From positions 1 through 23,708 of the forward strand of contig CALJFL010000003.1 in assembly GCA_938074135.1 (NCBI GenBank): 23,708 nucleotides of DNA. Reading direction: 5' to 3'. The position numbers and the translations under genes were made by a program. How positions within the stretch are numbered: position 1 is the stretch's first letter; each line of letters opens with the position of its first letter. Source of the stretch: an uncultured Halieaceae bacterium. Its GTDB lineage: Bacteria > Pseudomonadota > Gammaproteobacteria > Pseudomonadales > Halieaceae. This document shows, one piece after another, positions 7,712 to 15,770 of the stretch. Below the pieces are notes generated by a model. The model worked only from the letters and a program-made list of their open reading frames with translations, searched no databases and was not told the DNA's origin.

Positions 7712-8536
7712 ATGAAGATTGGTATGGGGCTGCGCAATATGGGTGATGTGGCGGACCGCGCCACACTGACTGACTGTGCACAGGCGGCGGATAGCGCCGG
7801 CATTGATTCACTGTGGGTATTCGATCATGTTGCCATACCACCCGACGAGGCCGAGGGCTCTGGTGGCCTCTACCTGGATCCGCTGGCAACCCTGGCCTAT
7901 GTGGCCGGGTGCACCCGACGAATTGGCCTGGGCACTGGCGTGCTGGTGGTGCCATACCGGCCGCCGCTAATTACCGCCAAATGGCTCGCCACCATACAGC
8001 AGCTATCGGACAACCGTTTGTTGATTGGCGCAGCGCCCGGCTGGATGGAGGCAGAGTTTACCGCCTTGGGCATCGACCGGCGCAGCCGCGGTCGGATTAC
8101 CGACGAAACACTGGACTTTATTCACCGGTGTTTCAGTGACGATCACAATAGTGCCAATGGTCAGCCGTTCCTGTTCAGGCCGCGGCCCCCGCGGCCGCCG
8201 ATTTTTGTAGGTGGCGATGGCGAGCACGCTATTGAGCGCGCCCTGAAGTTGGGCGATGGCTGGATTCCGATTGGGAAGAAGCCCGAGGAGTTACAGCCGG
8301 TGATTGCCGACTACCGGCAGCGCGCCGCGGCGGCCGGCAAGGCTGATCCGCAAATCGTTACCTTCAGCCGGCTCAACAGCGACGACCTGGGAGAAGCGGA
8401 GGCTACCATAGCGGGGTTTGCTGATGCCGGTGTCGATCGACTGGTCTGGATCTGCCCTTACGAGAGCGCCGATCACTGTCGCAGCGAACTGGATAAAATG
8501 CAGCCCCTGGTGGCGGGCCAGGGTGCCAGCGCCTAG
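7712..8536 (+). CDS. LLM-class (luciferase-like) flavin/F420-type oxidoreductase
   Basis: A 274-residue TIM-barrel protein of the luciferase-like monooxygenase superfamily, closest in pattern to the F420-dependent subgroup. Seen are the opening MKIGMGLRNMGD, then GIDSLWVFDHV, the family block RIGLGTGVLVVPYRPPL, the phosphate-contact region NRLLIGAAPGWMEAEF, and PPIFVGGDGEHAIERALKLGDGW. The first in-frame ATG is at 7691, but GGGAG fits the ATG at 7712 and the conserved domain begins there. Members use FMNH2 or F420H2 to oxidise or reduce small organic substrates. Most gammaproteobacteria lack F420, so FMN is possible despite the subgroup resemblance. Its gene converges on an acyl-CoA synthetase with a 17-base gap. 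Confidence 0.88.
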   Translation: MKIGMGLRNMGDVADRATLTDCAQAADSAGIDSLWVFDHVAIPPDEAEGSGGLYLDPLATLAYVAGCTRRIGLGTGVLVVPYRPPLITAKWLATIQQLSDNRLLIGAAPGWMEAEFTALGIDRRSRGRITDETLDFIHRCFSDDHNSANGQPFLFRPRPPRPPIFVGGDGEHAIERALKLGDGWIPIGKKPEELQPVIADYRQRAAAAGKADPQIVTFSRLNSDDLGEAEATIAGFADAGVDRLVWICPYESADHCRSELDKMQPLVAGQGASA

Positions 8537-8553
8537 CGGTCGCACACACGCCG

Positions 8554-10248
8554 TCAACGCGCCAGGTAGTCCTCGCGAATTTTCCGCTTGAACAGTTTGC
8601 CACTGGCATTCTGGGGCAGTGGATTGTCGACGATCTCGATGTAGCGCGGCACTTTGAAGCCGGCCAGCTTGTTGGCCAGGTGACTGCGCACATCGGCCTC
8701 GGTCAAACCGGAGGATTGCTGGGGATAGGCTACCAGCATAAGTTCTTCCCCCATGGCCTCGTCGGGTACGCCAAACACCACGACCTCCTGCATGCCCTCG
8801 ATCGCGTAGGCGCAGTGCTCGATTTCGCCGGGATAAATATTCTCCCCGCCGCGGATGACAATCTCCTTGATACGGCCGGTAATGTGGAGAAAACCATCGC
8901 TGTCGAAGCGGCCCAGATCGCCGGTTTTCAGCCATTCCCCGTCGCGTATTTCGGCACTGGCCTCGGGACGGTTCCAGTATCCAGTACAGACCGTAATACA
9001 GCGCACCTGTATTTCTCCAATCTCGCCCTCGGGCAAGACGTTGCCATCGCGGTCAACGAAACGAAAATCGGCGATGGGTGATTTCACCCCGGACGCTTCC
9101 GGGTTCAGGTCGAATATTTCACCGACCATGGTGGTGCCAACGGCCATAGTTTCCGTCATGGCATAGCCCGCAGAACGACTGACCCGATCGATCTTGGACT
9201 CTATCAGGGCTGGCAGCGCTTCCGGGGTGGCTGCACCGGCGGCGCCGACCCGAAACAGTGAACTCGTGTCGTAGTCTTCGAATGCCGGGTCGGTAAACAG
9301 GGCCTGTAGCACCGCTGGCACACTGGTCATTCCCGTGATCTTCTCCGACTCGATCAATTGCAGTGCTTTTTTGGTATCCCACTTGTACATCAGTACGACT
9401 TTCTGACCCATTTGCAGTGGCACCAGCAGGCCCGACAGCAAGCCGGTGCCATGGAACAGCGGGACCGTCAGTAATGGGGTCTCCTGGACAGCGCCGCCGC
9501 GCAACTCCCTCGGGCCTTCCATGGACATGGTCAGGTAGCCGATGAAATACAGATTCATCAGCGCCTGGCTGATACCGATATGCAGGTGCACTGTGCCCTT
9601 GGGCATACCGGTGCTGCCCGAGGTGTACATGATCATTGCCGGATCTTCCGGCGAGACTTCAGCGACCTCGAAGTTACCGCTGGGGGCTGCGGCCAAAACC
9701 GCATCAAAGTCGGCGACATTGTCGGCCGGGTAATCTTGATCACCACCGGCAACAATGATGGGTAAAGTATCACCGAGCCTGGTGCCGTCGAGTAGCGCGA
9801 GTCGCTGGGGGTCACAGACAAGGACGGAGGCGCCGCAATCGTCGAGACCGTATACCAACTCGTCGGTTTTGCCCCAGCTGTTCAGGGGTACCGCAATGCC
9901 TCCGCAAAAGACGGTGGCCACAAATGCGATAGACCACTGTGGGCAGTTGCGCATTGCAATCGCCACTCGATCGCCTTTGCCAATGCCGTAGCGCTCACGC
10001 AACTGCTTGCCGAACTGGTCAACTGCGACGAAAAATTCGTCAAAGCTCAGGCGCTGGTCCTCATAGACCACGAACGGCTTGTCGCCGTGGCCACGGCCCG
10101 CCTGCAGCAACTGGACCAGGTCGGTGGGGGCGGCGGCGAATCCTCTGCGTACCTCCCCGCCAATGGTAAAGTCCTTCATCTGGAAGGGCGTGCCGGGTGC
10201 GCTGAGCTCGGCGATCTTGTTTTTTACGTCCAGTGCAGTGAAAGTCAT
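8554..10248 (-). CDS. Class I adenylate-forming acyl-CoA synthetase
   Basis: A 564-residue ligase that activates a carboxylic acid with ATP to an acyl-adenylate and then makes the CoA thioester. The P-loop YTSGSTGMPKG is at 208-218, the A5-type block AGYAMTETMAVGTT follows near 367, then GEWLKTGDLG, the hinge GRIKEIVIRGGENIYPGEIE, and the catalytic C-terminal lysine Lys551 in PQNASGKLFKRK. GGAAG is seven bases before the ATG. It most resembles fatty/aryl-CoA ligases of the FadD group; chain length or ring preference cannot be read. It is divergent from a Rieske oxygenase gene, so both may answer to the same regulator and the ligase may activate a substrate or product of that oxygenase. Confidence 0.92.
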   Translation of the reverse strand: MTFTALDVKNKIAELSAPGTPFQMKDFTIGGEVRRGFAAAPTDLVQLLQAGRGHGDKPFVVYEDQRLSFDEFFVAVDQFGKQLRERYGIGKGDRVAIAMRNCPQWSIAFVATVFCGGIAVPLNSWGKTDELVYGLDDCGASVLVCDPQRLALLDGTRLGDTLPIIVAGGDQDYPADNVADFDAVLAAAPSGNFEVAEVSPEDPAMIMYTSGSTGMPKGTVHLHIGISQALMNLYFIGYLTMSMEGPRELRGGAVQETPLLTVPLFHGTGLLSGLLVPLQMGQKVVLMYKWDTKKALQLIESEKITGMTSVPAVLQALFTDPAFEDYDTSSLFRVGAAGAATPEALPALIESKIDRVSRSAGYAMTETMAVGTTMVGEIFDLNPEASGVKSPIADFRFVDRDGNVLPEGEIGEIQVRCITVCTGYWNRPEASAEIRDGEWLKTGDLGRFDSDGFLHITGRIKEIVIRGGENIYPGEIEHCAYAIEGMQEVVVFGVPDEAMGEELMLVAYPQQSSGLTEADVRSHLANKLAGFKVPRYIEIVDNPLPQNASGKLFKRKIREDYLAR

Positions 10249-10321
10249 GATGTGCTTCCGTTAGGTACATCGAAGTGAGTATGCTAGATTTTAGTGGGTC
10301 TACACCAGAGGTAACAGCATC
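10249..10321. promoter_or_regulatory. Short divergent promoter region, synthetase / Rieske oxygenase
   Basis: Only 73 bases separate two divergent starts, so the promoters must be nearly back to back or overlapping, which favours shared control. GGAAG serves the leftward gene and GAGGT the rightward gene. No clear operator dyad is visible. Confidence 0.4.
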
Positions 10322-11566
10322 ATGGCGCGCTCCGAGCTGATTAATATTGCACGGCACGTTATCGCCCACGGCAAGGCCGGCACAATGGAACAGGCCGACG
10401 AGGTGATGCAACTACCGGCGTCGGTGTATTACGACGAAAACCGCTTCCAGCTCGAGCTGCAGCGTGTGTTCAAGCGCGTCCCACTGCTACTTGGACCGTC
10501 CTGTGAGCTCGCCCAGCCCAATGATTTCAAGACCGTTCGCGTTGCCGATATGTCGGTTATCGTGTCCCGTGGCAAGGACGGTCGGGCGCGAGCGTTCATG
10601 AATGCCTGCACTCATCGCGGCGCCAGGCTGGTGAGCGATGAAAGCGGACAGCGCAGCCGCTTCTCCTGCCCCTACCACGGTTGGACATTTGCCAATGACG
10701 GCACGCTTATCGGGGTATCAGCGCAGCAGGATTTCGGCGATATCGACAAGTCTCTCTATGGCTTAAAGGAACTGCCTGTGTACGAAAGCGCCGGCATGAT
10801 CTGGGCGGTCCTCGATCCCGACTCGACCCTTGATATAAGCGCCTTCCTGGCAGGTTACGACGATATGCTGTCGGCCTTCGGTTTCGAGGATTGGGTTTAC
10901 GTTGCCAAAAGAACCTTTAAGGGACCGAACTGGAAGCTCGCCTACGATGGCTATCTCGAGTACTACCATGTGCCTGTACTGCACGGGGAGACCTTTGGCA
11001 GGGACTCGACCAACCGTGGCCTGTACTATTCCTGGGGCCCGCATCAGCATATCAAGTCGCCGGCCATGGAGAAGGATCATGTGGCTACCGAAACGCTGGG
11101 CTATATGGCGGGTATCGCCGATCAGCCGGAAGACAGCTGGGATCTTGAAACCTTGACCTATGGCGTCTGGACGGTGTTTCCCACGACCTCGATAGCCTCT
11201 TTTGCAGCGGGCGGCAGAGGGGTCATGGTATCGCAGATATTTCCCGGTGAGCACGTCGGCGAAAGTATCACCACGCAGTATTACATTATGGATGCGGCAC
11301 CAGCCGACCCGGAGGCCGCCGAGGCGCAGTTTGACTTCTTTCAGCAGGTGGTAATGCAGGAAGACTATGCAATGGGCGCCTCGGCCCAGGAAGTGTTACC
11401 CGGTAGCGGCATAGACCACGTGCTGCTTGGCCGTAATGAATTGGGCAACCAGCATTTTCACAGTTGGGTGGAGAAGGTCTGTGAGGCCGAAACCGACCAG
11501 CAGTTTCAGGCCCTGTTTGCTGATGCCGAGCGTGGCAGGGGTATCCCCAGAGCGGCCAGCGGCTGA
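10322..11566 (+). CDS. Rieske non-heme iron oxygenase, alpha subunit
   Basis: A 414-residue catalytic subunit that uses a Rieske [2Fe-2S] centre and a mononuclear iron to hydroxylate or demethylate its substrate with O2. The Rieske ligands are Cys96-x-His98 (CTHRGA) and Cys116-x2-His119 (CPYHGW). The iron site reads NWKLAYDGYLEYYH then VPVLH: Asp209 is the probable bridge to the Rieske centre, and His216, His221 and Asp348 (QEDYAMG) are the likely iron ligands. GAGG lies about ten bases before the ATG. No beta subunit, ferredoxin or reductase follows, so it is probably a homo-oligomeric type fed by a partner encoded elsewhere, perhaps the ferredoxin at 20743. Substrate unknown. Confidence 0.93.
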   Translation: MARSELINIARHVIAHGKAGTMEQADEVMQLPASVYYDENRFQLELQRVFKRVPLLLGPSCELAQPNDFKTVRVADMSVIVSRGKDGRARAFMNACTHRGARLVSDESGQRSRFSCPYHGWTFANDGTLIGVSAQQDFGDIDKSLYGLKELPVYESAGMIWAVLDPDSTLDISAFLAGYDDMLSAFGFEDWVYVAKRTFKGPNWKLAYDGYLEYYHVPVLHGETFGRDSTNRGLYYSWGPHQHIKSPAMEKDHVATETLGYMAGIADQPEDSWDLETLTYGVWTVFPTTSIASFAAGGRGVMVSQIFPGEHVGESITTQYYIMDAAPADPEAAEAQFDFFQQVVMQEDYAMGASAQEVLPGSGIDHVLLGRNELGNQHFHSWVEKVCEAETDQQFQALFADAERGRGIPRAASG

Positions 11567-11619
11567 GGCCTTTGCGCGCAGCCCCTCACTTGATTACCGC
11601 CAGCCAGACCTAATCCCGT

Positions 11620-12330
11620 TCAATCCAGCTCAAAAACCATGTGCACGGTGGCGCGGATCTCGCTCTCGCCAACGGCGATCGGTACGTCCGCCGCCGACTC
11701 GGCCATCATTGCGCTACGCATCATCATCGGCGGCCTGGGGACAGCGATACCCGACTCGCTAATGGATAGCACGTCGCCGAGATCGACATCGGCTGCGTCA
11801 ACATAGAGTTCAGCGCGCTTGCGGGCGTCAGCTACAGCCAGTTGCCTCGCCTTGTCTACCAGCTTACCGCGCTCGGAGAAATCAAAGCGGATATTACCCA
11901 GTTGGTTGCTACCGGCTTTCACCAGTGCGTCGAGCAGGGCGCCCAGCTCGTCGAGGTCACGTACCCTGATCGTCAGCTGGTTCGATACCCGGTAACCATC
12001 GATTTTGGGGCTGCCAGTATCATTGCGCTCGCGGCGGTATTGCGGCGAGATGTTAAAATTACTCGTTTGACGGTCTTTGGCAGCAATGTCCAGATCGTCC
12101 AGTACTTTCATCAGCCCGTTCATGGCTGCTGTGTTGGCGTCAAGGGCAGCTTCCGGGGTGGCTGCTTCGGTTGTAACACCGGTACTGACCATCGCCATAT
12201 CCGGCACTGCGGTGACTACGCCTTCGCCGGTGACAGATACGGTTGCGCCCATATCACTGGCGTTGGCGGTATTGGCCAGGGCAAGCAGGGCGAGCAGTAG
12301 TAGGGAAGATAGGGCAGTAAAATGTTTCAC
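11620..12330 (-). CDS. Periplasmic SIMPL-domain (DUF541) protein
   Basis: A 236-residue exported protein of the SIMPL/DUF541 family, of uncertain role; members have been linked to envelope and oxidative stress. The start is GTG at 12330, with GGAG seven bases upstream. The ATG at 12360 lacks such a site and would spoil the signal peptide. The leader MKHFTALSSLLLLALLALAN ends in TANA, with cleavage likely after residue 24. The mature part opens ATVSVTGEGVVTAVPDMA, the standard SIMPL start, and later shows FNISPQYRRER and KARQLAVADARKRAELY. It seems functionally unrelated to the catabolic neighbours and diverges from the FAD oxidoreductase gene. Confidence 0.88.
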   Translation of the reverse strand: MKHFTALSSLLLLALLALANTANASDMGATVSVTGEGVVTAVPDMAMVSTGVTTEAATPEAALDANTAAMNGLMKVLDDLDIAAKDRQTSNFNISPQYRRERNDTGSPKIDGYRVSNQLTIRVRDLDELGALLDALVKAGSNQLGNIRFDFSERGKLVDKARQLAVADARKRAELYVDAADVDLGDVLSISESGIAVPRPPMMMRSAMMAESAADVPIAVGESEIRATVHMVFELD

Positions 12331-12487
12331 GGTGTTCTCCAGAGAGTAAATTGCAGGCACTTGCGGATAGTCTAGTCTATCTGCAGCGGTTTTATTCGCG
12401 GTTATAGACCTCGCACTAGCGCAATAGTTTCAAGGGTGCAGCTGCCGTTAGGCTGGACACGCAATCAGGTACGGATGTGATTAGAGA
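12331..12487. promoter_or_regulatory. Divergent promoter region, SIMPL protein / FAD dehydrogenase
   Basis: A 157-base gap between divergent starts. It contains a small dyad, GATAG (12366-12370) and CTATC (12377-12381), around a TCTAGT core. The rightward gene has no strong Shine-Dalgarno site (only GAG close to the ATG), unlike its neighbours. Confidence 0.35.
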
Positions 12488-13612
12488 ATGAAAGCCAGGT
12501 CAGCAGACATTATTGTCATTGGCGGCGGTATAGCAGGTATTTCCGCGGCTGCGCAGTGCGCCCTGGATGCACAGGTGACACTGGTGGAAATGGAGTCGCG
12601 TCCCGGTCTGCATGCCACTGGGCGTTCCGCGGCATTCTTCTCGCCGGCTTATGGTAATGCCGTGGTGCGTGACCTGACTGCCGCCAGTGAACATTTCTTC
12701 CGCAGCCCGCCGGACGGTTTCGTTGACGTACCCCTGCTGAGACAACGCGACTGCCTGTTTGTCGGCAGGCGTGATCAGCTACAGTCTCTGGCCGATCTTG
12801 AAGCGGAGATCTCTCTGCTGCGGCCGATAGATACCACAGCGATTTGCTCGCGGGTGCCAGCGTTCCGCCCAGGCTACCTGGCGGGCGGCTTGAGTGATAC
12901 CACTGGCGGCGACCTCGATGTCGATGCGCTTCACCAGGGCTATCTGCGCCAGTTCCGCGCGCGTGGCGGGCAGCTTGCGGTCGACAATGAGGTGCAGTCG
13001 CTGCGCCGGGTCGATGGCCAGTGGCATGTGCGCACTGAAAGCGATCTCTACTGTGCGCCGCTGGTGATCAACGCCGCTGGGGCTTGGGCAGACCCGGTGG
13101 CAGCGAGAGCGAACCTCGGGCCATTGGGAATAGAACCCCGGCGCCGGTCTGTGCTGCTGGTCGATGCGCCGGACAAGTATGATATCGCCGATTGGCCATT
13201 GGTGGTCGACGCTGATGAGGCGTTTTACTTCAAGCCTGAGGCGGGACAATTACTACTGTCACTTGCCGACGAGACCCCGTCGCCGGCCTGTGACGCGCAG
13301 CCCGAGGAACTCGATCTGGCCATCGCGATTGATCGGGTGAGCAAAGCCCTGGATATCGAGGTGCGGCGAATCAATCACAGCTGGGCCGGCCTGCGCAGCT
13401 TTGCCCCCGATAGCACTTTTGTGGTCGGCGAGGATCCTCGGGCCGGCGGGTTTTTCTGGCTGGCAGGGCAGGGCGGCTATGGTATACAGTCTGCTCCGGC
13501 GCTGGCGCATCTGAGTGCCCACCTGGTTACCGGACAGACTCCGCCCGCAGATTTTTCTGCGGTTGTGGACCATTGCGACAGTGTAACGCCGGCACGTTTG
13601 ATCGATGCCTGA
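12488..13612 (+). CDS. DauA-like FAD-dependent D-amino-acid dehydrogenase
   Basis: A 374-residue DAO-superfamily flavoenzyme. The FAD fold opens with IIVIGGGIAGISAAA (8-22), and the FAD-contact GRSAAFFSPAYG is at 45-56. From memory, its order and motifs closely follow Pseudomonas D-arginine dehydrogenase DauA: LTAASEHFF, PLLRQRD, DLDVDALHQGYLRQF, INAAGAWAD, AFYFKPEAGQLLLS, HSWAGLRSFAPDS and GQGGYGIQSAPAL. Tyr55 and the later Tyr, Arg and Gly contacts match DauA, but DauA His48 corresponds to Phe50 and Glu87 (which holds the guanidinium) to Cys89. So the fold is firm and D-amino-acid or imino chemistry is likely, but D-arginine is an unlikely substrate. Twenty-eight bases separate it from the acyl-CoA synthetase gene that follows, suggesting a joint transcript. 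Confidence 0.88.
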   Translation: MKARSADIIVIGGGIAGISAAAQCALDAQVTLVEMESRPGLHATGRSAAFFSPAYGNAVVRDLTAASEHFFRSPPDGFVDVPLLRQRDCLFVGRRDQLQSLADLEAEISLLRPIDTTAICSRVPAFRPGYLAGGLSDTTGGDLDVDALHQGYLRQFRARGGQLAVDNEVQSLRRVDGQWHVRTESDLYCAPLVINAAGAWADPVAARANLGPLGIEPRRRSVLLVDAPDKYDIADWPLVVDADEAFYFKPEAGQLLLSLADETPSPACDAQPEELDLAIAIDRVSKALDIEVRRINHSWAGLRSFAPDSTFVVGEDPRAGGFFWLAGQGGYGIQSAPALAHLSAHLVTGQTPPADFSAVVDHCDSVTPARLIDA

Positions 13613-13640
13613 CCATAAATATAACGAAAGGAAATAGAAG

Positions 13641-15254
13641 ATGAGTTGTTGGAACTTTGCTGAAACGGTTTACAGTCTGGGTGAGGGTCCCACCGCCGAT
13701 CATCCCGCGCTGATCCATGACGACCTCATAATTTCCTACAGCGAGCTGCGCCATCGCGCCAGCGGCATAGCAAGTTACCTCAACTCCCTGGAGCTGCCCG
13801 CAGGATCCCATGTGGGCCACTACCTGCGTAATTCCAACGCCTACATGGAGATGTTTGTCGGCTCGGGTCTGGCCGGCCATGCTCACGTCAATGTCAATTA
13901 TCGCTATCGCGATGAGGAACTGATCGGCCTTGCTAATGGGCTGGATCTTCGCGTGCTGGTCTATGATGCCGAGTTCGCCGACCGGGTGGCGGCCATCCGC
14001 GATCGTCTGGAAGCAACCGTTGCCTTTATCGAGGTCGGTGGTGATGAGCCGGCTGCCGATTTCGCTGTGCCCCTGGTCTCACTCTATGATCGGGCGACTG
14101 ACGATTTTCAGACCAGAACCTCCAGCGACGACCTCATACTTATTGCCACCGGTGGCACCACCGGGCTCCCGAAAGGGACCCAATGGCGCAACGAGGACCT
14201 CTGGCGCAAGATGGGCACCAGTACCCAAATGGCCCTCGAACCGTTGCAATTAAAGGATCATCCGGTGGAGCTTGCTGAGCATGTCAGCAATGTGAGTTCA
14301 CTGCCGAGTCCGCCAGCCTTTCTCTCGCTGTCGCCGCTGATGCACGGGGCGGGATTGATGACTGCGATTTTGATGATCGCCCAGGGGGTGCCGGTAGCGA
14401 CCGTATCTGGCGTCAAGTTCGATCCTGACGCGACCCTTTCCTTTATCCAACAGCATGGTGTGGGCTGTGTTGTCCTGGTTGGCGATGCGTTTGGTACCCC
14501 CTTGGTCGACGCGCTGGACAAGCGCACAGATGAGAAGCTGATCGACTCCCTCATGGTACTCATATCCTCAGGCGCTTCACTGGGTCCTGAAACACGAGCG
14601 GGACTGCAGCGACACAATCCCGCTCTTGTGGTCGTCGATACCCTGGGTTCCTCTGAATCATCGGGCTACGCCATGGCGACGGGAGAGGCCGGTGTGTTCG
14701 CGCCGCTGCCCAAGGTTCGTGTGCTCGATGACCAGCTCAATGATGTAGTGCCCGGCAGCGACACGATAGGCATGGTTTATTACAGTGGTTACAAGCCCAT
14801 CGGTTATTACAATGCGCCGGAGAAAACGGCCGAGACTTTCCCGGAGATCGATGGTCAGCGTTACGTCATGACCGGCGATCGTTGCACCGTTCGCGAGGAC
14901 GGTAACCTGGTGTTGTTGGGACGTGACAGCACGGTCATCAATACCGGCGGTGAGAAGGTGTACACCGTGGAAGTGGAAAGAGTGCTGGTGGATTACCCGG
15001 CCATTACCGATGCGCTGGTTGTCGGTCTGCCGCATCCGCACTTTGGAAAAATGGTGGTTGCCGTCGTCGAAGGCCCTGGCCTGGATAGCAAAACGCTGGA
15101 CGTCGATGGCGTGCGAGCCCATGTCGCTGCGCATCTGGCGGACTATAAGGTGCCCCGTGAAGTGCTGGCTATCGAATCACTACAGCGAGCACCGAATGGT
15201 AAGCCCGATTATGCCTTTGTCACTGATTATGCCAGTGACACCCTGGCGGGCTGA
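13641..15254 (+). CDS. FadD19/FadD17-like acyl-CoA synthetase
   Basis: A 537-residue ANL-family ligase making acyl-CoA from acid, ATP and CoA. The P-loop is TGGTTGLPKG at 170-179, followed by TQWRNEDLW; this variant, and the later PLMHGAG, STVINTGGEKVYTVEVE and RAPNGKPDY with Lys521, are typical of the actinobacterial FadD17/FadD19 group, which activates steroid side chains and other bulky or branched acids. It is a different subfamily from the ligase at 8554-10248. GGA lies about ten bases before the ATG. It follows the DauA-like gene by 28 bases. Enzyme class is secure; a steroid- or terpenoid-like substrate is only a family-based suggestion. Confidence 0.9.
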   Translation: MSCWNFAETVYSLGEGPTADHPALIHDDLIISYSELRHRASGIASYLNSLELPAGSHVGHYLRNSNAYMEMFVGSGLAGHAHVNVNYRYRDEELIGLANGLDLRVLVYDAEFADRVAAIRDRLEATVAFIEVGGDEPAADFAVPLVSLYDRATDDFQTRTSSDDLILIATGGTTGLPKGTQWRNEDLWRKMGTSTQMALEPLQLKDHPVELAEHVSNVSSLPSPPAFLSLSPLMHGAGLMTAILMIAQGVPVATVSGVKFDPDATLSFIQQHGVGCVVLVGDAFGTPLVDALDKRTDEKLIDSLMVLISSGASLGPETRAGLQRHNPALVVVDTLGSSESSGYAMATGEAGVFAPLPKVRVLDDQLNDVVPGSDTIGMVYYSGYKPIGYYNAPEKTAETFPEIDGQRYVMTGDRCTVREDGNLVLLGRDSTVINTGGEKVYTVEVERVLVDYPAITDALVVGLPHPHFGKMVVAVVEGPGLDSKTLDVDGVRAHVAAHLADYKVPREVLAIESLQRAPNGKPDYAFVTDYASDTLAG

Positions 15255-15287
15255 AACGTAACAGGCCAGGAGAGGTTGCTGGTCTGG

Positions 15288-15698
15288 TCAAGCCTTGCGC
15301 AGCGCCAGCCACCACTTTTCCAGTTCAATTGGAAATTCCGCCGCCTGTGTCTTGACCAGATCTGATTCGCCATCGGGAACAGTCTGGTTTCTGGTTGGGT
15401 GCAGGGGCGAGGCCTGCGGCACCGGGTCTACGGTTTCCAGGTCGAGTTCGGCAATGCACTCGGCGAAGCGCTCCATTTGACCCTCATGATGATCGCTGGC
15501 CTGATGCCGCCAGAAGGCCAGACTGTCTTCGAAGCTCAGCAGGCAATAATAATTTCCAGGCGTCCGGCCGCGCCAGTATTCGTAGCGCACAATGCCTTCC
15601 TCGTGGCCGTGCGTCTGCTTGTACATGTAAGCCATCACCTCTTCGAACTGGGCTTCCTTGCCGGGGTGAATCTGGATATTTGCCAAAATAGTGCTCAT
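15288..15698 (-). CDS. ABM-domain (dimeric ferredoxin-like) protein
   Basis: A 136-residue protein with an N-terminal antibiotic biosynthesis monooxygenase-like fold, seen in MSTILANIQIHPGKEAQFEEVM (positions 1-22), then YEYWRGRTPGNYYCLLSFED and FWRHQASDHH. Such proteins include cofactor-free monooxygenases, heme-degrading enzymes and many of unknown role. The second third (about residues 90-136) is outside the domain and not recognised. I chose the ATG at 15698, preceded by GGAAGCAAGG, over the ATG five codons earlier, because the domain begins there. It lies 72 bases downstream of the P450 gene on the same strand, so it may act on the P450 product or be its accessory. No catalytic claim is made. 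Confidence 0.75.
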   Translation of the reverse strand: MSTILANIQIHPGKEAQFEEVMAYMYKQTHGHEEGIVRYEYWRGRTPGNYYCLLSFEDSLAFWRHQASDHHEGQMERFAECIAELDLETVDPVPQASPLHPTRNQTVPDGESDLVKTQAAEFPIELEKWWLALRKA

Positions 15699-15770
15699 GA
15701 GCCTTGCTTCCATGGTTGCCGGACGGCTTGCCGTCGGTGTGTTGTCTGAGCGGCTCGATAACTTACCACC

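Noticed and set aside
7558..7803. An 82-codon N-terminal extension of the decarboxylase
   Set aside because: It overlaps the divergent oxidoreductase start, has no homology-like features, and the ATG at 7557 has a good ribosome site at the domain start.
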